This document shows positions 32,401 through 41,749 of a DNA stretch of 64,000 nt, one piece after another; within the stretch, counting starts at the first letter, position 1; each line of letters begins with the position of its first letter. Source of the DNA: Lotus japonicus. Taxonomy: Eukaryota; Streptophyta; Magnoliopsida; Fabales; Fabaceae. A program made the position numbers and the translations under genes. The notes below the pieces were generated by a model. That model was not told where the DNA came from, ran no database searches, and worked only from the letters and a program-made list of their open reading frames with translations. The DNA lies in assembly GCF_012489685.1 (NCBI RefSeq), contig NC_080041.1, positions 25,099,780-25,163,779 of the forward strand. Direction: 5' to 3'.

Positions 32401-35400
32401 AGCACCCAACGAGCCCAAGTACCAATAGAAGCAGGGGGCAGTGCGGAAAATTCGAGTAGGAAGAAAGAACTGTGGAGTTGAGGAGCAACTCACAATGGAG
32501 AATCAAGAAATTAGAAAGAAACAAAACTGAGGATGGAGATGGTGGAAGAAGAACTGGTTCAATTGATGACAAAGAAGAAACGAAGATAAGAATGAGATCT
32601 AGCAGCAGGGAAGAACGGTGATCTTCATAGCATGAAAGATGGAAGCTTAAGAAGAGGTATTCATGGATGCTTGGAAGGAGATGGGTTCAAGCGCCTTAAG
32701 CAGTGGAGGATCTGCAGTTCTGCACATCTCACACGAGCATTTCCTGGAAAGAGAAGGACAGCAGGCCGTTTGGATAATGCCAAGAAGACAGGTTGCTCTG
32801 ATTGGGAGGGGATGGATCTCCAATAAAGCTGCAGCGCAAGTGATAATGTGGGTTGACCCAGCTTCCATGTCCTGAATGCAGTGTGAGCAAGGTCATCGAT
32901 GCGGCTTTGTCGCTGGAGATGAGGGTGGTGAAGGTTCCCCATAGCTGCAATGTAATTCGTCATATTACTAGAGTAGGTGCAGAAAGGACGCCTGGCAAGT
33001 TGAATAAGTTGGAACTTGGAATTGCCGGAGCCCCAGCTTTTGTTGCTGAGCGAGTGTAAAGGTGACCTCGACGGAAGAAACAAGGATCAAGTTGGGTATT
33101 GTCCAACAACTAAAGAATCTGGGGGCAACATCAAGCATGGTGGCCAAGCCGCCACCACCAAAGCTGTTGAATTAGGCTTTTGATGCGGTGGCTGGTGGGG
33201 TGATTGAAAAGGATCAGTTGTCAGAAACAACAGCAGCGACAAGGGAATGTGTGGTGGGGTAGCAGACTAAGGGAGGGGCAGCACCAGAATGTCTGCAACT
33301 GGGATCTATTTTACACCAATTGGGCCCAAATTGTTGATGCATGCTGGGAGTATGTAGGAGGTTATCTTTTAGCTCTAATGGACCCACCCTAGTTTTCCAG
33401 GTGCAGCTGGGGTGCTAGCAATAACCCAAATCCAGCAGGTGAAGTACCCATGTCTTTTGTCAGTTCGTTCACCATTGTCACACACATATTATATGGATTG
33501 GCTATTCACAGATACATGAGTTTGACAGTTTGCCAGAGGAACTCAATGCTTGGCAAATTGGGGTGCTCCTCCACCAATGGGATCCTGGCAGAATTTATTT
33601 TGGAAGTTCAGGGAAGCTGCAAGTAGTCCCTTTTGTTATTTTATCTATTTAAAAAAAAAATTACAAAAAACACAGGTTTAGTTTCCCAATGAGCAACTAA
33701 AATCACTTTATATAGGAAATAGAAATAAATAAAATTTAAATAGGGACTAAAACAATGAACATTATGTTTAGATTGTTTTCAAGGGCAAAAAATAGATTTA
33801 ACTCAACAACTATTGATTTCTTATGTATGCATTGTTGAGCTGATAAGAAAAAATGTATGCATTGTTGACAAGTGTAGTGTGGTTTAGTTAATCCTATTCC
33901 TATGTTATCCAAGCTTAACTATTCCATGTATCTGGTATATTGGCTTTGCACCTGTGTTTTCATTTTTCAATTTCATGCCACATATTGTAGCTATATTTGT
34001 CTGCCTTATTTGTATTTTCTTAGTGGAATTTTTTTCTGTTTACTTGCTTCGTGGTCTGTTTTTGTGTCACGGCCTGCATTTGCTCACATATGCTCTATCA
34101 CAATTCACCAAAAACACTTTAATATCTTAATTTTCTTTTATACTCTATTTATATTATATATGCTTTTTGCTTTGTGTCACAGGTTGTATTTATTTTAAAC
34201 AGCTTTTGTCAATTATGATTAATAAAATTGAATTTTATATTTTTTCCTAAGAAATCTCTTATGGTAATGTTTTTATTATTTTTTCATTTTACTTTGGGTG
34301 CCCACTAGGGTGGACCATTTATTAAATTGGTCCACCGGTGCACCAAGGTTATTTTGGTAATCTACAAATATTAAAAACTAAAAATATATAAAAATAGAGA
34401 TGTTGAGGTTCCACCATGAGTCCAGATTCATTGAACAACCTCCATTGAACCCAGATTACCCAGTTTGCTCAACTCCAGATTTATCTTTATGTACTAATTA
34501 ACGATAACACATGAGTCCATGACATTCAAAATTAAAGACAAAAACATAACAAAATCTGATAGGAGTTTTTTCTCTTTTAGGTGGTCGTGAGAACCATTGC
34601 AAACTGCAAAAGAGGCCTCCAAGATTTATCTTGTTGTACACATTCAAATAAAAGTGATCTCATCTTACTATCCCATTTACAGATCCAGGGCGTTGAAGAG
34701 AAAAAAAAATAAAACTTACAACTCAAATCAAAAAATTTACAACTCAATTCACAACATTTACAATTGAAATCATAAAATTTACAATAGAAGATGAGGGGGT
34801 TGGATTCGCTCTGATCTACTGCTTACAAGAGATGTGGTGGTACCTCCGATCCGTTTGGCTTCTTGCATGTGCCTTACAGTTCCGTTCGGACGGCAACACC
34901 TCTTCGATCTAGTTCTTCCGGCGGCAGATCCGCTCTGATTTGATGGTTGGCGACACGAAACACACCGATTCGCTCTGATCTGAAGGTTTTGTGAGTGAAA
35001 AACCGAAGGAAGAAGAAAAGGGAGCGAGAAAGATGGTCGACGACATGAGATCAGAGCAAAACGGAAGAAGAAGGGGATCAAGCGAGGAAGAGAAAGATGT
35101 GGATCGAGTAAAGCAGGGGAAGAGGATCACGTTTGAGAAGTGTTGAAGCTTTGATCGTGGATGAGAGAACTGATATGAGAGAGGGGAACTGATAGATAGG
35201 ATGCGGCTGAGGGAGAAAGAGGAAGAGAGAGAGCAGTTGGCTGATTTTAGGGTTGGAAGGTTTTACGTTTATACCCTTTATTCATCAATTTAATCCTAAC
35301 CATCCATGTGTAGAATATTCTAAGAATCTTGAATCTAACGGCTTTTAAGCATTGGTGCACCGGTGGACCAGTTTTTAAAAGGAGCACCCTAGTGGGCACC

Positions 35401-38400
35401 TCTACTTTGACATTACCAATGGCAACAATGAGTACTGTTGTAAAGAGCTGGAGAAAAGAGATGTAGGATAGCAATTATTTTATTTTACTTATTTTTTTAT
35501 TAGTACCGAAGCTCAGAATGCAACACAGATACGGGGATTCCGGAAATTCTCAAAAAATCTAGATTAATATATTTTAATACTTGTAGAGAAAAATTGATGA
35601 TTCTGATTAATATAACCATATCAATAGGTGAAAATCACAATTCTAAGTCTAGTTCATCATGAGGCAATTCTGCAATTCTGCCAATTTAAGAAGTCCACTG
35701 TTAGGATTAGGGTAGAAAGAGGGAAGAACAGAGAGAGAATCAGAGAGAATTAGAGAGAATAGAAGGAGAAGTTTATTCATCTGCAATCATGAATATTACA
35801 ATTGCTCTTCTCAGCTTATATACACTGCTGTTATTCAACACACTTAACAAACTAACAAACTCTTAACCGACTCCAACAAACTCAACAAACTATTAACAAC
35901 TTCTTATCTGCCTAACCATTGTTTAACTGTAACATATTACCCCAGTCCTCGGGAAGAGGCTGCAATGGTAGCTGAGGATTAGGACAAGGCTTCAGTAGGG
36001 ACACATGAAAAGTAGGATGAATCTTGGAAGTAGAAGGTAGAGCCAGGGTATAGGCCACCTTGCCCACCTTATGCAACACCTGATATGGCCCAAAGAACCT
36101 AGGGGAAAGTTTCTCAGAAGCTCTATACTGAGTAGAAGCTTGTCTATATGGTTGCAGCTTCAGAAAAACCCAATCACCTTCCTGGAATTCCCCGTCAGTC
36201 CTATTCCTATCAGTCATTCTTTTCATCCTGGCCTGAGCCCTAACCAAATTGCCCTGCAATTTCTTGAGCATCTCCTCTCTAGCCACGAAACTTCTGTCAA
36301 TGGCCTCCACATTAGTGCTTTGGGGAAAGTAAGGCAAATGTAAAGAAGGAGGCTGACCATACACTACTTCAAAAGGAGTTGCTTGGATAGCAGTGTGATA
36401 ACTTGTGTTATACCACCATTCAGCCAAAGGTAACCAATTAACCCATTCCTTTGGCCTCTGCCAGGTCATGGACCTAAGGTAGTGCTCCAGACACCTATTT
36501 AAAACCTCACTTTGACCATCGGATTGTGGATGGTAGGCTGTAGACAAGCTCTGAGAAATGCCAAGTTGCTGCAAGAAGGTAGACCAGAAAGTGCTTGTAA
36601 AAATAGGGTCCCTGTCACTAACAATGTTAGCAGGAGCACCATGTAGTCTATAGATCTCCTTCAGAAAAATATCAGCAAGTTTTGGAGCTGTATAAGGGTG
36701 AGATAAAGGAATAAAATGAGCATATTTACTCAGCCTATCCACGATGGCCCAAATAGTCTCCTTTCCATGGGATAATGGCAGCTTGTCAATGAAGTCCATG
36801 GCAATACTTTGCCATATGCCACCTGGAATAGGCAAGGGCTGTAACAAGCCAGGTTTAGCCACAGTTTCATACTTGCATCTCAAGCAAGTCTCACATTTTT
36901 GGATAAAGAGAGACACATCTTTGCTCAACCCCTTCCAATGGAAAAGAGACTTGATTCTGTGGGTAGAGAAGCTTTAATACCAGAATGCCCTCCTTGATGT
37001 GAAGAATGTAACCACTGTAAAATTAGCTCCCTCACATGGAGATCTGCAGGGACAACCAATCTATGCTTCCTGAATAACAAATCATCCACCACCTTGTAAT
37101 GAGGATGAGAAAGAGGATCAGCTAAGACTTGATTCTTGAGCTGCTGAAGTGTTGCATCAGAAGCATAAGCCTTAAGGATGCAGTCCCATAATTCAGTAGA
37201 AATAGAAGAAACTGAAAGTTGCAGCAATTCACCATGAGTGGCTCTGGACAATGCATCAGTCACCACATTCTCTTTTCCCTTTTTGTACTGAATGACATAG
37301 GAGAGACCCATAAGCTTGGTAACCCATCTATATTGTGCTGGAGTAGACAGCCTCTGCTCTAATAAGAACTTTAAGCTTTGCTGGTCAGTGAGTATAGTGA
37401 AGGGCTGAATTGACAAGTATTGGTGCCATTTGGTAACAGCATGCACCAATGCTAACAACTCCCTATCATAAACTGAAAGGAGTCTATTCCGAGGGGAGAG
37501 AACCTTGCTGATAAATGCAACAGGGTGTGCATTCTGAAGTAATACGGCCCATATGCCTGTGCTAGAAGCATCTGTTTCAACCATAAATGGTTTGGACAGA
37601 TCAGGAATAGTCAAAACAGGAGCTTCAGTCATAGCATGTTTCAGCTGGAGAAATGCCTTATGAGCAGCCTCAGTCCATAAGAAACTATCCTTTTTAAGTA
37701 GGTCAGTAAGGGGAGATGACAGAATACTGTAACCCTTGACAAACCTCCTGTAGTAGCCAGTGAGACCAAGAAATCCCCTTAACTGCTTCACTGTGGAAGG
37801 TTCAGGCCAATCCTGAACTGCTTGTACCTTGGCTGGATCAGTTGAAACACCATTGGCAGTAATAAAATGTCCTAAATACTCAATTCTGGGAGTGAAGAAA
37901 GCACATTTGCTTTTCTTAACAAAGAAAGAATGAGCTCTCAGAATAGTGAAGACCTCCCTAAGATGTTGAATATGTTCTTCCACAGATGAGCTATAGACAA
38001 GAATATCATCAAAGAAAATCAATACACTTTTCCTGAGTTGAGCAGAAAAGATGGAATTCATGGCACCCTGAAAGGTTGAAGGGGCATTGGTTAAGCCAAA
38101 AGGCATAACCACATATTCAAATTGCCCTGAATGAGTTTGGAAAGCTGTCTTTTCAACATCTTCTGGCCTCATTCTTAGTTGGTGATACCCAGCTCTCAGG
38201 TCCAGTTTAGAAAAAACTGTTGCACCTCCTAACTCATCAAGTAAATCCTCCACCAATGGAATTGGAAATTTAGCTTTAATGGTCATCTCATTCAACCTCC
38301 TATAATCCACACATATTCTCCAACTCCCATCTTTTTTCTTAACCAAAACATCTGGAGAAGCAAAAGGAGATGAGCTAGGCTGAATTACCCCTGAATCTAA

Positions 38401-41400
38401 TAATTCCTTCACCATATTGTCTATCACATCTTTTTGGGCTGGTGAATATCTAAGAGAGACAGGGTTAGACCCTTCTTTCAAGATGATCTTATGGTCATGA
38501 ATTCCCCTAAAGGGGGGCAAAGCTTTAGGTTCTGCAAACACATCTTGAAATTCTTGCAACAACAAAGTTTGTTATTGTGTTACATCACCCTGAGAACTCT
38601 CAGCAGCAGTGAGATTACAACAGACTAAGCCCTCACAACAAGGAATCAAATGCAACATACAACAGAGTTTATCTTCTATCATCATATGATTCAATTTAGC
38701 AGTAGAAACTACCCTAGGAATCTTTTCCTCAAAAGCATGCAATGTTACTGGAATATCTCCCATTGTAAATTCCATAACCAAGTTAGCAAAATCCCAAGAT
38801 ATTTTACCCCACTGTTTCAGCCATTGCATACCCAGAATTAAATCACAACTAGTAAGAGGTATAACAATAGTATTGGCAGAAAAATTATAACCTTGCATCT
38901 TCCAGTGGACATCCTCACACCATCCTGCACCTTGTATCATTCCACCATCTGCTACTGTGATTTGGATAGGTTGTAGAGGCACAATTTCTGGTTAATGAAA
39001 TTGTGTGTACTGCCAGTATCCATAAGCACAAAAATCCTCCGTTTTCCAATCCACCCTGTCATCCTCATCATAGGTTCTTCTGAAGAATCACCATGTAAAG
39101 CATTGAGAGAAACAGTAGGAACACTTGGTGCAACTTCACTGTCCTCTTGTACCACTTCTTGTTCCTCATTGGCTGGCTCCATATGATCCACCTCCATCAA
39201 AAACACTTGTAATTTCTTTCTTTGGGAGCACTCATGGCCAGGAGAATACTTCTCATGGCAAAAGAAGCAGAGATTCTGGGCTCGATGCTCATCCATCTCC
39301 TTTGGAGTAAGCTTCCTCTGGAAAGTGTAATTTGGTTTCCCCAAAATACTCTTCTGCGAATTGTCAGGTTGAGTTCGTTTGTCAGGTTGGAACACCTTCT
39401 TCTCAGCAAGAACACTTGGATTTTTCTTCTCTGACCAACTTCCATAGCTTCTGGAAGCAGGACCCATTCTTTTCTGCAACAGTTCAAAACTCTTCTCCTG
39501 TAGCTTCGCCATTCTCGTGGCCTCCAACAATGTTCGAGGAGCGAACATCTTGACGCCATTGCTGAGTTCTGCATTGAGACCTCCAAGATAGCACTGCAAT
39601 TTCTGATTTTCTGTCAATTCCGTGCGACCTATCAGATTGTCGAAAGCTTCTTGATAATCATCCAAACTTCCTGTCTGTGCCAAACGCTTGAGTTCTTCCA
39701 TGGGAGAATCAAATTCCAAGCCGAATCGGATCTTGATTGCAGCAGCAAAATCCGCCCAAGCCAACCTTCCCACTGAGCTCTGGAACCATCGAAATGAGCT
39801 CTCATCGAGTGCGATGCTAGCAACCGCAACTCGATCATCTTTCGGCGTCGAATCCAACGCAAAGAAACGCTCACACTTCGCGAGCCAAGAATCAACGTCG
39901 TCGCGATTGAACTTTGGAAAATCCAAACGCGTCAACCGAGTAGCGACGCGGTGCTCGCCGTCGCCTCCACCACGAGTCCGTCGCGTCTGTGACAAATCTG
40001 TTACCTGCAACCCAATGCCTCTCATCACCTCCTGGAAGCCATTGATTTGCAGTTCAATGCGTTCTTGCAGTTCACGCATGTGCCTTGAAATGCTGGGTTC
40101 GATCGTCGCTGCGATCCTTTCCTCCGCCTCACGAATCGCACTCTGCCACCGTGTAGCGTCAGCCATGGCGCTCCGAGAATCGTAGGCTCTAGATACCAAT
40201 GTTAGGATTAGGGTAGAAAGAGGGAAGAACAGAGAGAGAATCAGAGAGAATTAGAGAGAATAGAAGGAGAAGTTTATTCATCTGCTCTTCTCAGCTTATA
40301 TACACTGCTGTTATTCAACACACTTAACAAACTAACAAACTCTTAACCGACTCCAACAAACTCAACAAACTATGCCTAACCATTGTTTAACTGTAACATC
40401 CACCACCATCAAGTGAATCATGCACATCTCCACAAGTATCTGCCAACCTTCTCTCATAGGATCCATTAACAAAATGGATCCTATGAGAAATAATTTATCT
40501 TTTCTAGACAAAAATCACAAGTTGGAATGCTCATTAGACAAATCCTTAGCCCTTTCAGGATTCATTCTGTTTCTCTTAATATAATGAATAGAGAAATATG
40601 TAATTCAATTCCTCTCAAAAGACAATGAATAACATGGTTATACAAGAAGCTTTAAGATACGTTTTTGGAGCTACACCTTAAACAAGAAGACTAATTTCTT
40701 TTTAAAAAGAGAATGCTTGGTTTACGTATGTAAGAGTATGATATATGTATCAGTATTGGATACGGTTACAACACATTCTTCAGCAATAATATTCAGCAAG
40801 GCATGCGCCTTTTGCAACTTCTCATCTCAAAGCGTTAAAAGCCCTGAGCTCTGTTAGGATCCCTTTAACCTTTGACTACTTCATTACATCAGGAAGATGT
40901 TACACTTGCTGTTTAAGGCATAGTTTTCTTTGTGTTTTGTCTGTAGGTTGTCTTTAAATGGGTATTTGAATAGTTGAACTCTCACTTCTCTCTGCTAGAA
41001 ATTTCGAAACTGAACATGCAAATCTTCATTTTCTTAACTTGTTATCAAATTTTTCCTGTTTTTTCAGGTTGTGCCTACTGTATACACTGACGTGAGTGGC
41101 CATACCATCCAGTCAAACCAGGTTAAGGGAACTTTTAAATGTCAATATTTTATTTTTTTGCAATGTGACAAGTAAATAATAATACTGATTAAAAATGCTT
41201 GTGCAGTTCTCGGTTACAGAACACTTCAGGACAGCGGATGTGGGCCGACTGCAGTCCCTCCCTGGAGTTTTCTTCTTCTATGACCTTTCTCCAATCAAGG
41301 TGGTGCTATTTTTCTTGATTATTATAGCTGGTTAGACTGATGTTTAGATATGGAAGATCAAAATAAACAATTGCAACTAGGCTTTTGTTTACTGTTTTCT

Positions 41401-41749
41401 TTCAATAATTTTTTGTTCTTTCACGCTTTTTGATCTTGTAATATACTGGAATTTCATGTTTCAGGTTACATTTACAGAAGAACATGTCTCGTTCTTACAT
41501 TTTCTTACTAATGTGTGTGCCATAGTTGGAGGTATGTGTGGATGTCCACTATCCGTCTCCAGTCTTTGCATAATTTGCTTGGATAACTTCATGAGACATG
41601 TATCGTTTCATTTGTGTGAATCTTGAGTAAACCATGCTTGGTATCTGTTCCGTGCAGGTGTTTTTACTGTTTCTGGAATAGTAGATTCATTCATCTATCA
41701 TGGTCAAAAGGCTATCAAGAAGAAGATGGAACTCGGTAAATTTAGCTGA
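26407..41749 (+). CDS. ERGIC3: ERGIC3/Erv46-like ER-Golgi cargo receptor, 13 exons
   Basis: Exons: 26407-26548, 26632-26705, 26820-26903, 28456-28536, 29154-29234, 29552-29644, 30892-31071, 31263-31330, 31437-31488, 41068-41121, 41207-41299, 41465-41531, 41658-41749. All 12 introns are GT-AG and the sum (1161 bases) gives 386 residues, the usual plant length. Features: cytosolic N-terminus, first membrane segment at about 28-46, lumenal region with paired Cys ([18 protein letters not shown]), the motif [16 protein letters not shown], second membrane segment at about 344-370 and a short KKK-containing tail. Family members cycle between ER and Golgi in COPII/COPI vesicles and help sort cargo. 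No stop or frameshift is present, so it should be functional. Introns 3, 6 and 9 hold transposons; intron 9 is 9.6 kb. 'ERGIC3' is the family name, not a locus symbol. Confidence 0.95.
27123..28267. mobile_element. PIF/Harbinger-like element filled with a GGT array
   Basis: The ends GGGCCCGTTTGG and CCAAACGAGCCC are inverted, with longer imperfect arms sharing GATAGTATAAG. TAA flanks both sides (27120-27122, 28268-28270). It is 1145 bp, of which about 750 are a GGT/GGC-rich array. There is no transposase. It lies in intron 3 of the ERGIC3-like gene. The terminal GGGCCCGTTTGGT resembles Tourist-type consensus ends. Confidence 0.8.
27322..28078 (+). repeat. GGT/GGC-rich minisatellite array
   Basis: Almost pure permutations of GGTGGTGGC, GGTGGTGAC and GGTTGTGGT with higher-order repeats such as GGCGATAGGGTGGTGGT. 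The open frames it creates (His/Pro/Thr-rich on the - strand, Val/Gly-rich on the + strand) are artefacts of low complexity. In the sense transcript it would be extremely G-rich intron sequence. Confidence 0.95.
30155..30485 (+). mobile_element. Very small TRIM in ERGIC3 intron 6
   Basis: LTRs of 86 and 95 bp (30155-30240 and 30391-30485) both start TGTTAAAA, share ACCATTCATATGGC and CTTACCCAACA, and end in ACA. The primer site TGGTATCAGAGCC follows the 5' LTR directly, and a purine run TGAGGGGACG precedes the 3' LTR. A 5-bp duplication GAGAC flanks it (30150-30154, 30486-30490). It is 331 bp in total and non-coding. The 3' LTR has a short extra TTGACAC unit. Confidence 0.85.
31722..33620 (+). 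mobile_element. Decayed LTR retrotransposon with gag remains
   Basis: LTR-like leader (about 31722-31961) with an AATAAA-type signal, then TGGTATCAAAGCTC (31964), a primer-binding site resembling the initiator-Met type. It is followed by stop-riddled gag-like sequence in several frames: [19 protein letters not shown], then a piece matching the usual ALLKKFQP block. No pol and no second LTR were identified. It is in the sense orientation in intron 9 of the ERGIC3-like gene. Confidence 0.55.
33621..34296. other. Intron 9 sequence without recognisable element
   Basis: AT-rich. The 98-codon frame at 33902-34198 is Phe/Tyr/Leu-rich low-complexity translation and is not supported as a gene. Confidence 0.5.
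34297..35400 (-). mobile_element. Mutator-like element (Pack-MULE candidate)
   Basis: Inverted ends share GGTGCCCACTAGGGTG and GGTCCACCGGTGCACCAA (arms of about 50 bp). The flanks TTTACTTTG (34288-34296) and TCTACTTTG (35401-35409) form a 9-bp duplication with one mismatch, diagnostic for Mutator. There is no transposase. The inner 34780-35240, read on the - strand, has a pyrimidine-rich leader and Ser/Arg-rich coding-like sequence, resembling a plant 5' UTR and first exon, hence a possible captured gene fragment. It sits in ERGIC3 intron 9. Confidence 0.8.
35699..35934 (-). repeat. 3' LTR of the Ty3/gypsy element
   Basis: 236 bp; on the - strand it runs TGTTACAGTT...AATCCTAACA. A purine-rich GGACTGGGG lies just upstream (35937-35947) and is the likely plus-strand primer. 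It has 21 and 16 bases that the 5' LTR lacks. Confidence 0.92.
35912..36928 (-). pseudogene. Ty3/gypsy integrase core and C-terminus
   Basis: Begins with the Cys pair of the zinc domain (CETCLRC), then the DDE core: MDFID (Asp 45), SDRDPIF (Asp 105) and SDGQSEVLN (Glu 141), with the expected 35-residue D-E spacing. A GPY/F-type module ([17 protein letters not shown]) and [11 protein letters not shown] follow. The frame runs into the 3' LTR and no chromodomain is seen. It is displaced in frame from the upstream polyprotein. Confidence 0.9.
36925..38571 (-). pseudogene. Ty3/gypsy reverse transcriptase-RNase H, start of integrase
   Basis: RT blocks: [26 protein letters not shown] (catalytic Asp) and FFDDILVYS (residues about 184-192 of the 546-codon frame). 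RNase H carries ETDASS, the Glu in DREL, the Asp in ILTDQ and the Asp in VTDALSR, so all four acidic residues are present. The His pair of the integrase zinc domain ([10 protein letters not shown]) follows. A frame shift of one or two bases then cuts the protein. The enzymes look intact individually; only the joins are broken. Confidence 0.9.
38572..38982 (-). pseudogene. Ty3/gypsy protease remainder
   Basis: The frame begins in the middle of the retropepsin fold ([10 protein letters not shown]) and includes the conserved [11 protein letters not shown] flap-to-C-terminal block, 136 codons. It is out of frame with gag. It ends in a TAA that lies in the same frame as the downstream reverse transcriptase, so a single stop separates the two. 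Confidence 0.8.
38952..40166 (-). pseudogene. Ty3/gypsy gag and start of protease
   Basis: Start chosen at ATG 40166 ([15 protein letters not shown]), 34 bases inside the 5' LTR end; an earlier in-frame ATG at 40199 overlaps the primer site. The gag core has [26 protein letters not shown] and [13 protein letters not shown] zinc knuckle [14 protein letters not shown] follows, then the aspartic protease active site [11 protein letters not shown]. The frame then ends early at 38952. Sequence between the active site and the next protease part seems to be missing. Confidence 0.88.
40200..40398 (-). repeat. 5' LTR of the Ty3/gypsy element, shortened
   Basis: 199 bp; same ends as the 3' LTR. It lacks 21 bases between two TGC triplets and 16 bases further on. 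One base inside it lies TGGTATCTAGAGCC (40185-40198, - strand), similar to the initiator-Met tRNA primer site TGGTATCAGAGC with one extra base. Confidence 0.92.

Larger units (their letters stand above)
35699..40398 (-). mobile_element. Ty3/gypsy LTR retrotransposon, nearly complete, inactivated
   Basis: Two LTRs bracket gag, protease, reverse transcriptase, RNase H and integrase in the Ty3/gypsy order. A perfect 5-bp duplication TCCAC flanks it (35694-35698, 40399-40403). It is inserted antisense in intron 9 of the ERGIC3-like gene. Three lesions break the polyprotein: a frame break near 38965-38985, an in-frame stop near 38572, and a small frame shift near 36955-36965. No chromodomain is visible after integrase. 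The LTRs are almost identical apart from two deletions, so the insertion is young. Confidence 0.93.

Noticed and set aside
31907..32872. Several overlapping open frames of 64-140 codons
   Set aside because: Stop-riddled remains of a retroelement gag and their shadow frames; only short gag-like stretches are recognisable.
33902..34198. 98-codon hydrophobic frame in ERGIC3 intron 9
   Set aside because: Phe/Tyr/Leu-rich translation of AT-rich intron DNA; not flanked by any gene signal.
39688..40185. 165-codon + strand frame
   Set aside because: Shadow frame antisense to the gypsy gag gene.
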